Below are positions 9,222 to 17,187 of a DNA stretch of 32,831 bases, one piece after another; the stretch's first letter is position 1, and every line of letters starts with the position of its first letter. Source of the stretch: Anaerolineae bacterium (GTDB taxonomy: Bacteria > Chloroflexota > Anaerolineae > J102); contig WFTO01000003.1 of assembly GCA_015485435.1 (NCBI GenBank), positions 1 through 32,831 of the forward strand. The letters run 5' to 3'. A model generated the notes under the pieces. The model saw only the letters and a program-made list of their open reading frames with translations, searched no databases and was not told where the DNA came from. The position numbers and the translations under genes are program-made.

Positions 9222-9231
9222 CTGTGAAAAA
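9222..9231. repeat. CTGTGAAAAA direct repeat copy 2
   Basis: Exact match to 9170-9179. Confidence 0.45.
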
Positions 9232-9332
9232 ATATGCAAAAATGAATGCATCCCCAAAGCATTTCTCTTTCATGTTGCCCGGTCTTCGACTGGTAGCGAC
9301 ACGTTCAGAACATTGAAAAAGGAGGACTTCCC

Positions 9333-9989
9333 ATGACCGTACTCGATCGCGTTGTTCTTTTACTTACAGGGCTCACGGCCTTGTATCTGATTTGGCGGTT
9401 TGTGCAGGCTTATCGCCAAACCAAAGCTGCGCATGATGTGTATTATATCATTTCATTCGCGGTCTTGTTGGTGGCGGGGTTGTTGCTCATTGCTTTTGGT
9501 TACGGGATTTTGGCTTCACCCTGGGTGGTGATTGTTTCGGTGCTGATTCCGGCAGGGCTTTCTTTGGGGTTAATCTTTGAGTTTTATGGGAAATATGGGA
9601 AATTGTATTTGGCGTTTGCAGTGGTGGGGCTGGTGGCCATTGCCATTACGCGATTTACGGGGCCAGAAACCGTGGCCACCATCGTGCTCGTGCTCGTGCA
9701 TGGCGTCGCGGGGCTCATTATTGTGTTTACACCTATTTTGACTGTGAAGAAAGGGTTGGCTCCTGGTGGTTTTGTAGCGGTCACTATCGGCGGCCTCTTG
9801 ATTGATTTGGGTGGGATCGCGCTCGCTTTTCTCAAGTTGGGCAAGCAATTTCTTTTCTTCAGCGAAGATGTAGTGTTCGCCATCCTCGCTCCCTTACTGT
9901 TGTTGATGACTCTCTTTTTTGCCTGGGGCTTTGTGAAGAAGATGAAAGCGCCAGGTTCACAGAAGCCGGAATTGCAATCGGCATCTTAA
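9333..9989 (+). CDS. Uncharacterised integral membrane protein (~7 TM)
   Basis: Long hydrophobic ORF; SD aaaggagg upstream; positioned directly before the nir-locus genes. Confidence 0.8.
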   Translation: MTVLDRVVLLLTGLTALYLIWRFVQAYRQTKAAHDVYYIISFAVLLVAGLLLIAFGYGILASPWVVIVSVLIPAGLSLGLIFEFYGKYGKLYLAFAVVGLVAIAITRFTGPETVATIVLVLVHGVAGLIIVFTPILTVKKGLAPGGFVAVTIGGLLIDLGGIALAFLKLGKQFLFFSEDVVFAILAPLLLLMTLFFAWGFVKKMKAPGSQKPELQSAS

Positions 9990-10013
9990 ACAAAGTTTCT
10001 TGTTAAAAGGGTG

Positions 10014-10053
10014 GGCTGGGTAGCAGGATGGGGCTATATGGCCCTACCCGGCC
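10014..10053. other. Intergenic stem-loop (possible weak terminator)
   Basis: GGCTGGGTAG / CTACCCGGCC 10-bp arms with one G.T pair; no clear T-run. Confidence 0.4.
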
Positions 10054-10162
10054 TATCCAACTTTTCAACCATCAAATGTTTAAATCAAAGTCGGCATAAT
10101 GTGCCGTGCTAGCAGGTCCTTCTAGCAAGCATTTTATGCCCAAGCTCAAGTACGGAGGCGCA

Positions 10163-11659
10163 ATGGAAGCGTTGAAGGCCCGTTATCAATACCTATTCCA
10201 ATCAACCAAAGGGCTGGTTTTGGTGGCCATCGCCCTGATATCCCTGGAAACTGTATTTTTTGGCATGCTCTCAGGTCCCATGGCTGAAATGGGAGTGCGC
10301 GATGTTTGGGTGCGCTGGACTGGCATGCAGTTGGATCCTATGGAACGTGAGGGACGGATCATCATCCTCTATCACACCATCGCTTTGGCTGTGGTGGCGA
10401 TCGAGGTTTATTTTATCACTGGCCTGGTAAAGATGAGTGAGCGCCAAAGGGCGAATATCAATGCTACTATCACGGTCGGTTATCTCACATCGATGATCTT
10501 TGGCCTCTGGTTCGCCTACTTTGGACATAACTATATCTGGCATGGATTGTTCATTTTTGGGCAGTCCCTGGTCTTCTTTGCTGGGGTCATGCTGACCGTC
10601 GCCTTATGGCCATGGCGGAAGGAATATCGCCTGCCGCCAGACTCCCCGTATGCCCATACGCGAGGTGGACTTGATCTGGAGCGATTGGCCTTTTTCGTGA
10701 TGGCTGTGGCCACGCTGGGGTCTGCCGTTTATGGCGCTGTGGCCGGGGCGAATTTTGGCAACGGCTTTGAGCTATTTTTGGCAGAGGATGAAGTTCGGGA
10801 GGTGACCAAGACCACGTTGCAATTGGCGGTGATCGGCCATCTGCATATTATGCTGACGCTTATTGCCATCGCTTTGACCCTGATCATCGGCCGATGGGTG
10901 GACTTCAAAGGCCGGATTCATACGGTGGCAATGGTGTTCATGATTATTGGAACGATAATTATCACCTCAGGTGTGTGGATCATCGTGGTGTATCGTTCCA
11001 TAGCGCATATCATCATTAACGTGGGCTCGACGCCAGTTCTCCTGGCATCTGTCTTATTGACGATTTACACCTGGCGGAGACAGGTGCGGATTGGTCTGGC
11101 TAAAAAGGGGCTGACGCCGAAAGAGGCCGGCTTTGGCAAAAAACTGGCTGCGCTTTTACACGATCCTATGCCTTTTGGCGCCACCTGGCAAATGATGTAC
11201 ATGAACCTAGTGGTGACCGCGGTCGGCATCTTTCTGGCCATCAAGCTCGAGCTGGTTCGAGAATGGCCCTGGCGCGAAGAGCGAATCACCTTAACCGGTC
11301 ACTGGCATATCCTGGCCGGCATTATCGCCACCATTATTTTGCTGTATTATGCCGATCTGGCAGGACTCAAAGGTCGGGCGCGACGATGGTTTGGCTGGAT
11401 TGTGATCATTGGTTCAGATGCCGCATTTGCAGCAGTGACACTCTTCAGCACGAAACGTCTCTATGTCAGCGAGTCAGCGCAACAACCTCTGGTCAATATG
11501 ACGATATGGATTGCCGATATCGGTCTGCTATTGGTGCTGGTTATGCTGGGCCTGCTAATGGCGTGGCGACTTGTCGATTTGTTTAAAGGGAATGGTCGCT
11601 GGAAGGAGGAGTTGGCCAACCCAGAGTTAGATGTTGTCGGAAAGGAGGTGGATTCATGA
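10163..11659 (+). CDS. 12-TM putative heme-binding membrane protein, possible divergent heme-copper-oxidase-like fold
   Basis: About 12 TM; His in TM2 (ILYHTIAL), TM6 (IGHLHIMLTL) and TM10 (TGHWHILAGIIATIILLYYADLAGL). Start at ATG 10163 with SD GGAGG. ATGA overlap with the next gene. Confidence 0.75.
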   Translation: MEALKARYQYLFQSTKGLVLVAIALISLETVFFGMLSGPMAEMGVRDVWVRWTGMQLDPMEREGRIIILYHTIALAVVAIEVYFITGLVKMSERQRANINATITVGYLTSMIFGLWFAYFGHNYIWHGLFIFGQSLVFFAGVMLTVALWPWRKEYRLPPDSPYAHTRGGLDLERLAFFVMAVATLGSAVYGAVAGANFGNGFELFLAEDEVREVTKTTLQLAVIGHLHIMLTLIAIALTLIIGRWVDFKGRIHTVAMVFMIIGTIIITSGVWIIVVYRSIAHIIINVGSTPVLLASVLLTIYTWRRQVRIGLAKKGLTPKEAGFGKKLAALLHDPMPFGATWQMMYMNLVVTAVGIFLAIKLELVREWPWREERITLTGHWHILAGIIATIILLYYADLAGLKGRARRWFGWIVIIGSDAAFAAVTLFSTKRLYVSESAQQPLVNMTIWIADIGLLLVLVMLGLLMAWRLVDLFKGNGRWKEELANPELDVVGKEVDS

Positions 11660-12570
11660 CACGGTTGCATTTCCACTCCGGAAAAATGATATTGTTCGGA
11701 CTTCTCGTCCTGTTGTTGGTGGCTGGATGCAATGCCCAGCCCGCTACCACCGAGCCCCCACCCGTATTCGATACGGGCATCGATCCCAACGCCTGGGCCC
11801 AGGTCCCTGCCGGCAGCTTTTTCATGGGATTGCACAATCATGAGAAAACCATCGATTACGATTTCGAGATGATGGTCACCGACGTGACGAACGAACAGTT
11901 CGCCGCCTTCCTGAATGACGCCATCGCTGATGGCTCCATTACATTGGGAGAAGAAGGTGTGTTGGGCTACTATCCTGGCGACAAATTCTCAGGATACAAG
12001 CATGAAAAAGAGATCAAGGCTGGCGATTGGCTATTGTTCCCCGTGGATCATCCTGACGCTCGGATTCAAAAGGAGGGCGATACGTTTGTGGTCAAACCGG
12101 GTTATGAAAATCATCCGGCCACCATGGTAACCTGGTTTGGCGCCTGGGCCTACTGTCGCTACTACGGCTGGCGGTTGCCCTTGGAAGAGGAGTGGGAAAA
12201 AGCTGCCCGCGGCCCTGATGGACGCGCCTTCCCATGGGGGAACGACGTTGACAAAAGCAACGCCAACTACTACAAGAGCCACGATCCTTTTGAACGCCCT
12301 AATACCGTTGGTGACACCACGCCAGTGGGCTTCTACAACGGGAAGATTTATAACGGCTTCCAGACCATGAATTCCCCCAGCCCCTATGGCTTGTATGATA
12401 TGGCGGGCAATGTATGGCAATGGACAGGAGGCGTCTATGAAAAGACCCATCTTCGTTACTTGAAGGGAGGGAGCTTCATGGATTACGCGTATAACCTGCG
12501 TAGCTGGACTCGAAACAGCGCCACTCCCGAATATTTCAGTATTGCAGTTGGTTTCCGCTGCGTGCGTTAG
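11656..12570 (+). CDS. SUMF1/formylglycine-generating-enzyme-like lipoprotein, NirV-like
   Basis: Lipobox LLLLVAGCNAQP; FGE-sulfatase signatures (VPAGSFFMG, VTDVTNEQFAAFL, RLPLEEEWEKAARGPDGRAFPWG, SPYGLYDMAGNVWQWTGG, LKGGSFMD, VGFRCVR). Confidence 0.9.
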   Translation: MTRLHFHSGKMILFGLLVLLLVAGCNAQPATTEPPPVFDTGIDPNAWAQVPAGSFFMGLHNHEKTIDYDFEMMVTDVTNEQFAAFLNDAIADGSITLGEEGVLGYYPGDKFSGYKHEKEIKAGDWLLFPVDHPDARIQKEGDTFVVKPGYENHPATMVTWFGAWAYCRYYGWRLPLEEEWEKAARGPDGRAFPWGNDVDKSNANYYKSHDPFERPNTVGDTTPVGFYNGKIYNGFQTMNSPSPYGLYDMAGNVWQWTGGVYEKTHLRYLKGGSFMDYAYNLRSWTRNSATPEYFSIAVGFRCVR

Positions 12571-12580
12571 CGAGGTGGAT

Positions 12581-13492
12581 ATGATGAAAGAGAGAAGAAG
12601 TCACCGAAGTGCTGAACAACCACATCGGCCTGCAATTCTCGCCATGTTTGCTAGACTGCGACTCTATTGGTCTTTGATAAAGAGTATGCAAACCACTCTC
12701 CTGCTGATTACTGGGATGGTGGGATATCTCAGTGTTGGACACGAGCTCGCAGGACATGCCAGAGAATTGTGGTCCGTAGCGGGAAGTTTATTTCTAGCCA
12801 TCAGCGGAAGCACCGTGTTAAACATGTGGTACGATCGGGATATCGACGCCAGGATGGTACGGACATGTTGGCGTCCCCTTCCTTCTGGTTCCATCTCCCC
12901 CACGGAAGCCTTTTTCCTGGGCACGCTTCTGACTGTGGTTGGGGTCGGATGGGCCCTATTGCTTGATCCCCTTTACGGATGGATCGTCTTTGGTGGCTTC
13001 TTCTTCGATGTCGTCGTCTACACCTTGTGGTTGAAAAGACGCTCGCCATGGTCCATCGCCTGGGGAGGCGTCTCGGGCGCGATGCCATTGCTGGCGGGGC
13101 GAACCTTAGCGCTCGGCCACATCGATGCCATCGGTTTGTTGTTAGCCGCCGCGATCATCTTTTGGATTCCCACCCATATTCTCACCTTCGCCATGCGTTA
13201 CGCGGACGATTACGCCCGGGCGGGCATTCCCACGATTCCCGGCGTGTACGGGTTTCGCTTTGCCAGAGCAGTCATCGCCATTTCGAGCGTCGTTGCCGCC
13301 TCCGCGATGATTGTAGCTGCATGGGGACTGGGGGTAACCGTTGGCGGCATGTCGGTGATCCTGGTGCTATCCGCAGCCCTTCTGTTGTTGGCCTTAACCA
13401 GCGTGCTTCGTCCTTCCCAAAAGCGGAACTTCCTGCTGTTCAAGTTTGCTTCTGTCTACATGCTCATCAGCATGATTATCATCGCTTTTTGA
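12581..13492 (+). CDS. UbiA-superfamily prenyltransferase, heme O synthase (CtaB/CyoE)-like
   Basis: NMWYDRDIDARMVRTCWRPLPSG (NxxxD-x-D motif region) and FWIPTHILTFAMRYADDYARAGIPTIPGV; multi-TM; SD gaggtg. Confidence 0.85.
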   Translation: MMKERRSHRSAEQPHRPAILAMFARLRLYWSLIKSMQTTLLLITGMVGYLSVGHELAGHARELWSVAGSLFLAISGSTVLNMWYDRDIDARMVRTCWRPLPSGSISPTEAFFLGTLLTVVGVGWALLLDPLYGWIVFGGFFFDVVVYTLWLKRRSPWSIAWGGVSGAMPLLAGRTLALGHIDAIGLLLAAAIIFWIPTHILTFAMRYADDYARAGIPTIPGVYGFRFARAVIAISSVVAASAMIVAAWGLGVTVGGMSVILVLSAALLLLALTSVLRPSQKRNFLLFKFASVYMLISMIIIAF

Positions 13493-13506
13493 TTAAGCCT
13501 GCCTGC

Positions 13507-13534
13507 TGACGCCTTTGCTTTGGCAAGGGCGTCA
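13507..13534 (+). terminator. Stem-loop between the ctaB-like gene and the downstream membrane gene (possible terminator/attenuator)
   Basis: TGACGCCTTTGC-tttg-GCAAGGGCGTCA (one G.T), followed by ttcatttt. Confidence 0.5.
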
Positions 13535-13558
13535 TTCATTTTATAAGGAGACCATGCC

Positions 13559-14242
13559 ATGCTGGGAAAATTCTTACGCATCCTTGCAATCATCCTTATG
13601 GGGCTCACTGCCGCGCTGATGGTGCTCGGCGGCATCGGCACCATCTGCATCGCCTTCTGGCCAGAAAAATATGAGTCTCTGGCGATGATGATTCCCTACA
13701 AACCTGTTTATCAGGTGGCCGCCATCCTTACCATCCTTGGTGGACTGGCCGGCATTTGGACTACCATCGCATTACGGCGGTTCAATCAGCGCCATTACAC
13801 GTATGCCGTGTTGATATTATTGCTCAGCCTGGCGACAGCCGGGGTCAAAATGTACTTCTCCAGCAGATTGCGCGGGAGCGTGGCTCCCACCAACATCCGC
13901 TTTGATTTCACCCTGGCGGTGCTCCTCTACTTCCTGTTTTTGCGAGTTCCCGGAATATGGGAGAAAGTCAAATCGGCGCAACCAAGGTCAGACGCCAATC
14001 ATACAGGCGCAGCCATTGCCGCAATCATCGGGGGCGCACTGACGCTTACCGTGCAATATTGGGCAGGTCCCGCTCATACATTCCAGGGGATCAACTACGC
14101 CGATGCGTGGCACACTCAACTGGCGATCCTTGGTTGGATGTTGATTGCAGGGGGCGTCGTTCAAATCGTGCGAGTCCTTTTACATCACGCCCAGCGGCTT
14201 CAGCCCGAGAAAAGACGAAAACGCTATCACCCCATCGGGTGA
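13559..14242 (+). CDS. Uncharacterised integral membrane protein (~6 TM)
   Basis: Hydrophobic ORF with TM-type segments; SD aaggag; lies between the ctaB-like gene and nirS. Confidence 0.78.
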   Translation: MLGKFLRILAIILMGLTAALMVLGGIGTICIAFWPEKYESLAMMIPYKPVYQVAAILTILGGLAGIWTTIALRRFNQRHYTYAVLILLLSLATAGVKMYFSSRLRGSVAPTNIRFDFTLAVLLYFLFLRVPGIWEKVKSAQPRSDANHTGAAIAAIIGGALTLTVQYWAGPAHTFQGINYADAWHTQLAILGWMLIAGGVVQIVRVLLHHAQRLQPEKRRKRYHPIG

Positions 14243-14267
14243 TTTTTCTCACAAACTTTGGCCGTAG

Positions 14268-14283
14268 TGTGACCGCTGTCATA
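14268..14283. promoter_or_regulatory. Crp/Fnr-type site TGTGA-N6-TCATA upstream of nirS
   Basis: TGTGAccgctgTCATA; extended 24-nt match (19/24 identical) to the region at 9196-9219. Confidence 0.6.
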
Positions 14284-14580
14284 TAACCTAACGTGCGGTT
14301 CTGATAGTCTTGTGATGAAACGCCTGGTTGTCGTCAGCCTCTCATACCAAAAAACGCCATCCCATCGAAATCGTTTGCTCGATCCGTGCACGAGAAAGAA
14401 AAAAGCATCACGAAACCCAGTTTTCTCGCCTTAGCGCAAATTCGATGGATTCGGAGTTTGATGGTATAATATCGGGCTGAAGGAACCAGGTGGAAAAATG
14501 ACTCCTTTACCAAGCGTCCTGTGACAAAAGGTCATAGGGACATGATCATCAAATCACGGTTTTCTCAGGAGGAGAAAAAC

Positions 14581-16755
14581 ATGAAACGAACCCTTATCGT
14601 GTTAACGCTGTTGGTGTTTGTTGTCGCGTTAGCTGCTTGCGGCGGACAACAGACGCCCGAAGTGGATGTGGACGCCACGGTTGCAGCGGTGCAGTCTTCT
14701 GCGGATGCGACGGTAGCGGCTGCCCAGAAAGCTGCTGACGCCACCGTAGAGGCCGCACAAAAAGCAGTACAGGAGGCGGAACAAAAAGCAGAAGAGGCTC
14801 AAAAGGCCGCAGAGGAGGCCCAAAAAGCAGCTGAGGAAGCTCAACAAACCGCCGAGCAGCCCAAAGCAGATCCTGTTGCCGCGATCAAGAAAGCCGGTTG
14901 CACCGCTTGTCATGTGGTGCCAGGATTCGAAGAAGGCGGCAACCTGGGTCCAGACCTGACCAATATCGCCGATCATGCCGATAAGGACTTCATCATTGAG
15001 TCCATGGTGGATCCGGAAGCCCAAAAGCCGGACACCTGCCCTGCAGGCCCCTGCACCGCGATGCCGCCTATGCTGGGCATCCTTTCGGAGCAGGAAATCG
15101 ATGCCGTGGCTGACTATCTGTTGAGCGGCGGCAAAGTCTCTGGCGAAGTGGCCACCACCCCCACCGAGACGCCAGCAGAAACCAAGCCCGCGGCCGAAGG
15201 CGCTTTGCTTACCGATGAGGAATTTGAACAAGCCAAAGCCATCTTCTTCGATCGCTGCGCTGGTTGCCATGGCGTGCTTCGCAAAGGCGCCACCGGCAAA
15301 AACATCACGCCCGAAGCGTTGGCTGAGCGTGGCCGTGATCTGGCATTCATCAAAAACATCATCACCAACGGCTTCGGCGGCATGCCTGCGTGGGGCAAGC
15401 TTGGCATCCTTTCCGATAAAGAAATCGACCTGATGGCGCGCTACGTCCTGTCGCCCGTGCCTGAACCCCCAGAATGGACATTCCAGGATGTGAAGGATTC
15501 CTGGGTCGTGCATGTGCCTGTCGAAGACCGTCCCAAAGAACCAGTGACCGATCGTGACTGGGAGAACTACTTCGGCGTCATTTTGCGAGATGTTGGCAAG
15601 GTCGCCATCATCGACGGTGACAAAAAAGAGCTGGTCACCATCTTGCCCACGGGGTATGCCAGCCATATCCTCCGTTCTTCTAAAGATGGCCGCTACTTCT
15701 ATGTCATTGGTCGCGATGGCAAACTCAGCCTGATTGACCTCTGGCCCGAAGAACCCACCGTGGTGGCCGAAGCGCGCACCTGCCTCGACGCCCGCTCCGT
15801 GGATACCAGCAAATTCGAAGGATTCGAGGGCAAATACGCTATTGTAGGCTGCTACTGGCCGAGCGCTATGATTGTCGTAGATGGCCAGACCCTGGAGCCT
15901 CTGAAGATGGTCTCCACCCAAGGGTACGACCGCAGCCAGGGCGAATTCATCCGTGAGAATCGCGTGGCCGCCATTGTCAGTTCTCACTTCAGCCCCGAGT
16001 GGATTGTGAATATCAAGGAAGCTGGTCAGATCTGGCTGGTCGATTACTCCCAGTTGCAGAAGAATGGCCGTCCGTTGGGCGTCAAGATGATCGACACCGA
16101 ACGCTATCTGCATGACGGCGGCTGGGATGGCAGCAAACGGTACTTCCTCGAGGCAGCCAACACCTCCAAGAAGATCGTGGTCATCGATGCAAAAGAAGGC
16201 GAGTTTGTGGCCTCCATCGATGTCGGCGACAAGCCTCATCCTGGCCGTGGCGCAAACTGGGTCCATCCTGAATATGGTCCGGTATGGGCGACAGGCCACA
16301 TCAAAGACAACAAGATCGCGGTCATCGGCACCGACCCCGAAGGGCATCCTGACAGCGCCTGGAAAGTCGTGAAGATGCTCGAAACCCCCTCCATGGGTAA
16401 CCTCTTTATCAAGACCCACCCCAACAGCCCATGGCTCATCGCTGACTTCACCGTCGCCCCCACACCGGAGATGAACCGCACTCTCTGTGCATGGGATAAG
16501 AACGACCTTGAGAAGGATCCGGTTTGCTGGGAGATCGAAGGCGCTGCCGACTTAAGCGCACGAGCCGTTCATATCGAATTCAACAAGGATGGCACCGAAT
16601 TCTGGGTCTCCCTTTGGGGCAACGTCGATACGCCAACGGCCCTCGTCATCTACGACTCGCAGACCCTGGAAGAGGTCGGACGGATCACCGGCGATTGGCT
16701 CATCACCCCCACAGGCAAGTTTAACGTCTACAACACCGCACACGACATCTACTAA
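14581..16755 (+). CDS. nirS: Cytochrome cd1 nitrite reductase NirS, lipoprotein form with extra N-terminal cytochrome c domain
   Basis: Lipobox VVALAACGG; Ala-rich coiled coil; CTACH (14899-14913) and CAGCH (15256-15270) heme-c motifs; cyt d1 signatures (DVGKVAIIDGD, SSHFSPEWIVNIKEAGQIWLVDY, LHDGGWDGSKRYFLEAANTS, KPHPGRGANWVHPEYGPVWATGH). SD aggagg. Confidence 0.95.
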   Translation: MKRTLIVLTLLVFVVALAACGGQQTPEVDVDATVAAVQSSADATVAAAQKAADATVEAAQKAVQEAEQKAEEAQKAAEEAQKAAEEAQQTAEQPKADPVAAIKKAGCTACHVVPGFEEGGNLGPDLTNIADHADKDFIIESMVDPEAQKPDTCPAGPCTAMPPMLGILSEQEIDAVADYLLSGGKVSGEVATTPTETPAETKPAAEGALLTDEEFEQAKAIFFDRCAGCHGVLRKGATGKNITPEALAERGRDLAFIKNIITNGFGGMPAWGKLGILSDKEIDLMARYVLSPVPEPPEWTFQDVKDSWVVHVPVEDRPKEPVTDRDWENYFGVILRDVGKVAIIDGDKKELVTILPTGYASHILRSSKDGRYFYVIGRDGKLSLIDLWPEEPTVVAEARTCLDARSVDTSKFEGFEGKYAIVGCYWPSAMIVVDGQTLEPLKMVSTQGYDRSQGEFIRENRVAAIVSSHFSPEWIVNIKEAGQIWLVDYSQLQKNGRPLGVKMIDTERYLHDGGWDGSKRYFLEAANTSKKIVVIDAKEGEFVASIDVGDKPHPGRGANWVHPEYGPVWATGHIKDNKIAVIGTDPEGHPDSAWKVVKMLETPSMGNLFIKTHPNSPWLIADFTVAPTPEMNRTLCAWDKNDLEKDPVCWEIEGAADLSARAVHIEFNKDGTEFWVSLWGNVDTPTALVIYDSQTLEEVGRITGDWLITPTGKFNVYNTAHDIY

Positions 16756-16783
16756 GCTTGCCTTTACTCAAACACGCATCACC

Positions 16784-16821
16784 AAAAACAGCCATCCTCA
16801 ACTCGGGGATGGCTGTTTTTT
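16784..16821 (+). terminator. Intrinsic terminator after nirS
   Basis: AAAAACAGCCATCC...GGATGGCTGTTTTTT, perfect 14-bp arms plus T-run. Confidence 0.9.
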
Positions 16822-17098
16822 CATGCCCGTTCCAGGTTGCCAGAAGTCGTTGCTTGTGGGACTCAAAGCAGTCCAACGGCGGGCCTGCCCGCGCCGATAC
16901 GGTTGAACATGGGTACGCGGATGACGCGGATGCTTTGCAACGCCGATCAGCGCAGATATTGAATCATCTATCATTGTCACTGCTTACGCCTGCGTTCATC
17001 CCGCCACAACGAACGTGACGCGGATGGCGTGATGTCTTCAAACGTCATGCGTCAAATATCACATTTCGCATGAAAACGAGGCGAAGGATGCCAAATCA

Positions 17099-17124
17099 TG
17101 ACGTTTTACGCTTGACGTTTTACG
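17099..17124. repeat. Tandem TGACGTTTTACG direct repeat
   Basis: TGACGTTTTACGCT TGACGTTTTACGTC, 14-bp period. Confidence 0.5.
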
Positions 17125-17144
17125 TCCATTGAGAGCTCAGTCAA

Positions 17145-17181
17145 CGTTGCCGTCAGGCGTTTTTCGCAAACGACGGCAACG
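17145..17181. other. Stem-loop downstream of the Nramp gene
   Basis: CGTTGCCGTC...GACGGCAACG, perfect 10-bp arms, no T-run. Confidence 0.5.
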
Positions 17182-17187
17182 CTATGT

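Noticed and set aside
9076-9273. 65-aa minus-strand ORF upstream of the 7-TM gene
   Set aside because: No SD, no domain, and it overlaps the probable regulatory region of the nir locus.
12979-13509. 176-aa ORF overlapping the ctaB-like gene
   Set aside because: Out-of-frame overlap, Arg/His-rich; the ctaB-like frame has clear family motifs.
14740-14860. Tandem-repeat-like stretch (AQKAAEEAQKAAEEAQ)
   Set aside because: Explained as the Ala-rich coiled-coil linker of NirS, not a CRISPR or independent DNA repeat.
14629-16419. 596-aa minus-strand ORF opposite nirS
   Set aside because: Fully antisense to a confidently assigned nirS; low-complexity translation (FLLGGLLSFLSCFLGLLCGLL) mirrors the Ala-rich coiled coil. 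A shadow ORF from codon bias.
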